A stretch of 64,000 nt of DNA from assembly GCA_000620185.1 (NCBI GenBank), contig JHVO01000009.1, forward strand, positions 124,001 to 188,000, read 5' to 3'. The notes beneath the pieces were generated by a model. That model was not told the DNA's origin. It saw only the letters and a list, made by a program, of their open reading frames with translations, and ran no database searches. Numbering within the stretch: the stretch's first letter is position 1; every line of letters starts with the position of its first letter. This stretch comes from Geodermatophilaceae bacterium URHB0062. Its GTDB lineage: Bacteria; Actinomycetota; Actinomycetes; Mycobacteriales; Geodermatophilaceae. This document shows, one piece after another, positions 61,381 to 64,000 of this stretch. The translations under genes and the position numbers were made by a program.

Positions 61381-62007
61381 GGTGAGCTGCAGGTTCTCCC
61401 ACCTGGGTTTCGGGACAAAATCCCAGGCTTTCGGGGGAAAACGCCGGGGGTGGGGTTCTCCCTGAAATGCGTTTTCGCAGGTCCACGGAGCGTCTTTGAT
61501 CGTCGCCGACCGACCATCACATCAAGATTGCCTTCTGTTCACACCGGGGACTGACCGGAACTCGAATCGTGCGACCTCGGGCCTTGCTCGCCTACGTCGT
61601 GGTCGTCGTCAGCATCAGAATCCGCGCCGGGCTCTTCGCTGGTCGGCGTCTCGGTCGGCGCGAGGCTGCTCAGGTGGACGAGCGTGTGGACGAGGAGCGC
61701 TGCGACCGCCGCGTGCACGTCGTCGACGAACCCGTGGCTGATCTCGTTTCGAGATGTTTCGTCCCGCGACTGGCTGCGGGAGCTGCAGCCGGCCTCTGAG
61801 TACACCTCCGACCTTCCCGCCGCGGCGTAGCGGGGGCCGCACGACGCTGAGGGGTTCGGCCACCGGGTCAGGCCCCTCATGGGGTCTGATCAGTGCCGTC
61901 GCCGGCGCGCTCGGGACCGTCCGCGCAGCAGACCTGGGCCGGGCTGCCCTTACGGTGACATCGCGATCAGACGCCGCTGGTCCAACGAGGTGGGGAGAGT
62001 CCAGAAC
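61381..62007. other. Intergenic stretch with a weak minus-strand frame
   Basis: The first 90 bases hold a segment like the one between the tmRNA gene and its terminator, with CCTGGG/CCCAGG inverted repeats and a GTGGGGTT end. A minus-strand frame from GTG 61805 down to 61539 (88 codons, with DVHAAVAALLVHTLVHLSSL) could be a small helical protein but has no clear support. The rest shows nothing recognisable until the ribosome binding site of the next gene. Confidence 0.4.
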
Positions 62008-62997
62008 GTGGCGGAACAGCCCTCGGTGCCGAACTACCGGGACACGACCGGCGCATTCACGCGCGATGACGAGTTGTGGGTGCGCTTGAAGGGCCCGGTG
62101 ACCGTGGCCGCCGTCGGCGCCGCTGCCGCCGAGCTGGCCGGTCGCTCCGACGCGCGGCTCGTCGTCAGGGGAGCGGAGGACACGGACCTCGGCTTCCTCA
62201 GCGACCTGCCGCCGCTGCACCACCTCCAGGTCTTCACGTCCGGCGTCCGGGACGTCGGAGCGCTGGCCCGCCACGCCGACACCCTGCGCACCGTGCAACT
62301 GAGCCTGGGCCGTCATCCGGTCGCGGTCGACGTCCTCGGCGCGCTTCCGCAGCTGCGTCAGCTGTACTTGTTGAAGAACGGGCCGGCGGCGGTCAAGGGC
62401 GCACCTGACGCCGTCGCGCACGCGACGCAGCTGGAGCACCTCGTGCTGCACAGCACCACCATCCCGAGCATCGCACCGTTGACCGGCCTACCGCAGCTGC
62501 GCGGCCTGGCGCTCAAGCTCGGCGGCGCCCCCGATCTCACGGCGTTCCCGGAGCTGCCCGCGCTGCGCTTCTTCGAGGCCTGGCAGGTCCGGGGCCTGAC
62601 CGATCTCTCGCCGATCGCCGCTTCACCCACGCTGGAGGTGCTGAACCTGGAAAGCCTGCGGCGTGCGACGCTGCCGGACTTCTCCCGCGCGGTGTCCCTG
62701 CAACATGTGTTGATCGACAACCTGCCGATGACCGAGGGCCTCGCCGGGCTCGCCGCCGCCCCCGCCCTTCGACAACTGACCATCGCCCGGCCCGTGTTCG
62801 AGCCGGCGGAGGTCGACGTCCTACGCGGGCACCACACCTTGCAGGCGGCATGGATCCCCATCCGTGGCCGCGGGGTCACGGACGACGAGATGCGGCTGGG
62901 GTTGGCACACCCGCACGACGCACCCTTCGTCGCGTTCGGTGCCGGGGTGATGGGGCTTCCCCCGGACGGCTGGGATGGCCACTACCTCGACGGCTGA
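62008..62997 (+). CDS. Leucine-rich-repeat-like protein
   Basis: A 329-residue protein with five to eight irregular repeats of about 22-25 residues, such as LPQLRQLYLLKNGPAAV, ATQLEHLVLHSTTIPSI and LPQLRGLALKLGGAPDL. This is a bacterial LRR-like solenoid, likely a binding scaffold. No signal peptide or enzyme motif. GTG 62008 has GGGGAGAG eight bases upstream. It lies between two similar hairpin-plus-flank segments next to tmRNA, so it may be an acquired gene. Confidence 0.8.
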   Translation: MAEQPSVPNYRDTTGAFTRDDELWVRLKGPVTVAAVGAAAAELAGRSDARLVVRGAEDTDLGFLSDLPPLHHLQVFTSGVRDVGALARHADTLRTVQLSLGRHPVAVDVLGALPQLRQLYLLKNGPAAVKGAPDAVAHATQLEHLVLHSTTIPSIAPLTGLPQLRGLALKLGGAPDLTAFPELPALRFFEAWQVRGLTDLSPIAASPTLEVLNLESLRRATLPDFSRAVSLQHVLIDNLPMTEGLAGLAAAPALRQLTIARPVFEPAEVDVLRGHHTLQAAWIPIRGRGVTDDEMRLGLAHPHDAPFVAFGAGVMGLPPDGWDGHYLDG

Positions 62998-63036
62998 CTC
63001 GAGCGCCCTCACCAGCCACTGATGAGCGCCCAGACA

Positions 63037-63072
63037 CACGTCGGGCCCGGTCAGATGACCGGGCCCGACGTG
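63037..63072. terminator. Perfect 17-bp hairpin between the LRR gene and tmRNA
   Basis: CACGTCGGGCCCGGTCA pairs with TGACCGGGCCCGACGTG around GA, 40 bases past the LRR stop and 83 bases past the tmRNA 3' end. It can terminate both convergent transcripts. Confidence 0.85.
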
Positions 63073-63155
63073 GTGGAACGGGGGTTCACCTGCGGGTTCT
63101 CTCCGAGCGGCGGATTCGGGGAAACGAATCCGGGTTTTCGGGGAGAACCCCGGGG

Positions 63156-63527
63156 TGGAGGTGGCGGGAATCGAACCCGCGTCCTTCGGCGCATTACCAG
63201 GGCTTCTCCGAGCGCAGTTCGCGCTGTCTCTGCTCGGCCCCACCGATCCTGCGAACGAGTCGGTGTGACGGGCCCAGTTGCTGTGAGATGTCCCGCGCGC
63301 ACCCGCAACCGGTGCGCGCAGTGAGTCATCTAGCTGATGCCAGGATCCGGGCCGATGACGAACCCGGGCTGACAGAGTCGCCTAGCTGCTATCAGGCAGC
63401 GAGGGCGAGCTCGTGCTGCTTAGGAGCGGCACTTGTTGGTTTGCAACGGATGGTTAACGAGATCATCGTTGCCTTCCTCGGCTCGCTTCCCCTGGTCACA
63501 CGACCGAAGTCGAGACCAATCACCCCC
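63156..63527 (-). ncRNA. ssrA: Transfer-messenger RNA (tmRNA, SsrA)
   Basis: On the minus strand the RNA begins GGGGGTGATTGGTCTCGAC and ends with a T arm containing GGTTCGATTCCCGCC and acceptor CACCTCC plus A. The 5' GGGGGTG pairs with CACCTCC (one G-U pair). The tag frame ends ...QHELALAA followed by TGA TAG at about 63390-63395, the ALAA end being the proteolysis signal. Length of about 372 bases fits. It rescues stalled ribosomes. CCA is not encoded. The exact resume codon is unclear. Confidence 0.95.
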
Positions 63528-63631
63528 TGTGCAGTTGTGCAGTGATCCTAACCGCTCGAGGCCCCATCGTGTTCCCCTCGCGCCCGGCGTCACCCGTGTT
63601 GATCAGGAACCGAGGGGACGACGGTCGGCGG

Positions 63632-64000
63632 TCAGTGCACGCCGCGCAGCCACCACCGCTGCCACGGCGTCTCGACCGCCCTCGGGTGGTACCGCTGCCG
63701 CACCCAGCCCACCGCCTCGCTGGGCGACAGCCCGTCGAGGACGGCGAGCGCGGCCAGCGCCGTCCCCGTGCGTCCGACGCCGCCGCGGCAGGCGACCTCG
63801 ACCCGCTCCCCCGCCGTCGCCCGGCGGTGCGCCTCGTGCAGCGCGTCCAACGCGTCGGCGCGGTCGCGGGGCACCCGGAAGTCCGGCCAGGCGATCCGCC
63901 GGTGCGGCCAGGGCGGCAACGGCCCTTCGGCGAGCACGAGCGTGAAGTCGGCCGGCACGACGTCGTCCCCCAGCCGCCGGCCGCGCACCCGGGCGCCGCC
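63632..64000 (-). CDS. Dual-specificity/tyrosine phosphatase-like protein, N-terminus beyond window
   Basis: The C-terminal 122 residues visible include the phosphatase loop VACRGGVGRTGTALAAL, with catalytic Cys and Arg of the CX5R motif. The general-acid Asp may be in WPDFRVPRDRADA. The ending RYHPRAVETPWQRWWLRG is typical of a group of short actinobacterial dual-specificity phosphatase-like proteins whose start lies about 15 residues further upstream. The frame is open through the window edge (GTG at 63988 is probably internal). Should remove phosphate from Tyr/Ser/Thr or another substrate. Confidence 0.88.
   Translation of the reverse strand, partial: GGARVRGRRLGDDVVPADFTLVLAEGPLPPWPHRRIAWPDFRVPRDRADALDALHEAHRRATAGERVEVACRGGVGRTGTALAALAVLDGLSPSEAVGWVRQRYHPRAVETPWQRWWLRGVH

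Noticed and set aside
61539-61805. Minus-strand frame of 88 codons
   Set aside because: The second half is a low-complexity Asp/Glu/Ser run, start codon support is weak, and no family was recognised; mentioned only within the intergenic entry.
1-64000. CRISPR arrays, insertion sequences, prophage genes, toxin-antitoxin pairs and classic defence systems
   Set aside because: No regularly spaced repeats, transposase or integrase motifs, phage structural genes, or typical nuclease/toxin pairs were seen on either strand.

Overview
The window is very GC-rich, with dense short-spaced genes, frequent ATGA/GTGA stop-start overlaps, many GTG starts, leaderless-looking promoters and perfect GC hairpins between genes. 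It carries SARP/BTAD regulators, HisKA_3/LuxR two-component pairs, DUF5994 and YcnI proteins. All of this indicates an actinobacterial chromosome. A Geodermatophilaceae-type genome (Blastococcus, Geodermatophilus, Modestobacter) fits best, but that placement is inference. I saw no transposase, integrase, phage gene, CRISPR array or replication origin.

Layout. 1-5017: a SARP regulator (cut by the window edge) divergent from a five-gene operon of membrane and small proteins plus an SDR, with three 11-bp-spaced heptamers between them. 5018-10205: a poorly organised accessory stretch ending at tRNA-Ala(GGC). It has a degenerate copy of the tRNA 3' half at its far end, a translationally coupled ndh/SRPBCC/hydrolase operon and a decayed AHSA1 gene. 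10319-14392: VOC/AraC pair, secreted M23 peptidase, and a CDP-glycerol-type transferase with a nucleotidyltransferase. 14415-20007: a copper cluster (membrane protein, SCO1, YcnI, CopC-CopD, anti-sigma) divergent from an ECF sigma gene. 20114-24363: Pit phosphate transporter with its DUF47 partner, a DHA2 MFS pump, and a TauE/SafE exporter preceded by a 27-residue cysteine-containing leader peptide. 24444-34884: secreted papain-like protease, epimerase, DUF5994, TypA, DsbA-like/MauE pair, DUF4232 protein, and YceI divergent from MarR.

34886-41072 holds two histidine kinase/LuxR regulator pairs; the second kinase is broken by a one-base frameshift just before its ATPase domain. 41158-50836 has two patatin-like lipases, an acyl-CoA synthetase, a K+ channel, a plant-type fatty acid alpha-dioxygenase homologue and a secreted M43 metalloprotease; the lipase, dioxygenase and ligase set could form an oxylipin-like pathway. 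50901-54451: FAD monooxygenase operon, PaaI thioesterase and an isoprenylcysteine-methyltransferase-like protein. 54461-58982: TetR plus a two-subunit ABC exporter with one degenerate ATP site, and a perfect TetR palindrome. 59189-64000: small proteins, a DMT transporter, a leucine-rich protein, tmRNA (ssrA) and a phosphatase cut by the window edge.

The most interesting points are the SARP-type operator, the leader peptide before TauE, the alpha-dioxygenase neighbourhood, the tRNA-Ala and tmRNA 3'-flank duplications that look like old integration scars, and the frameshifted kinase.
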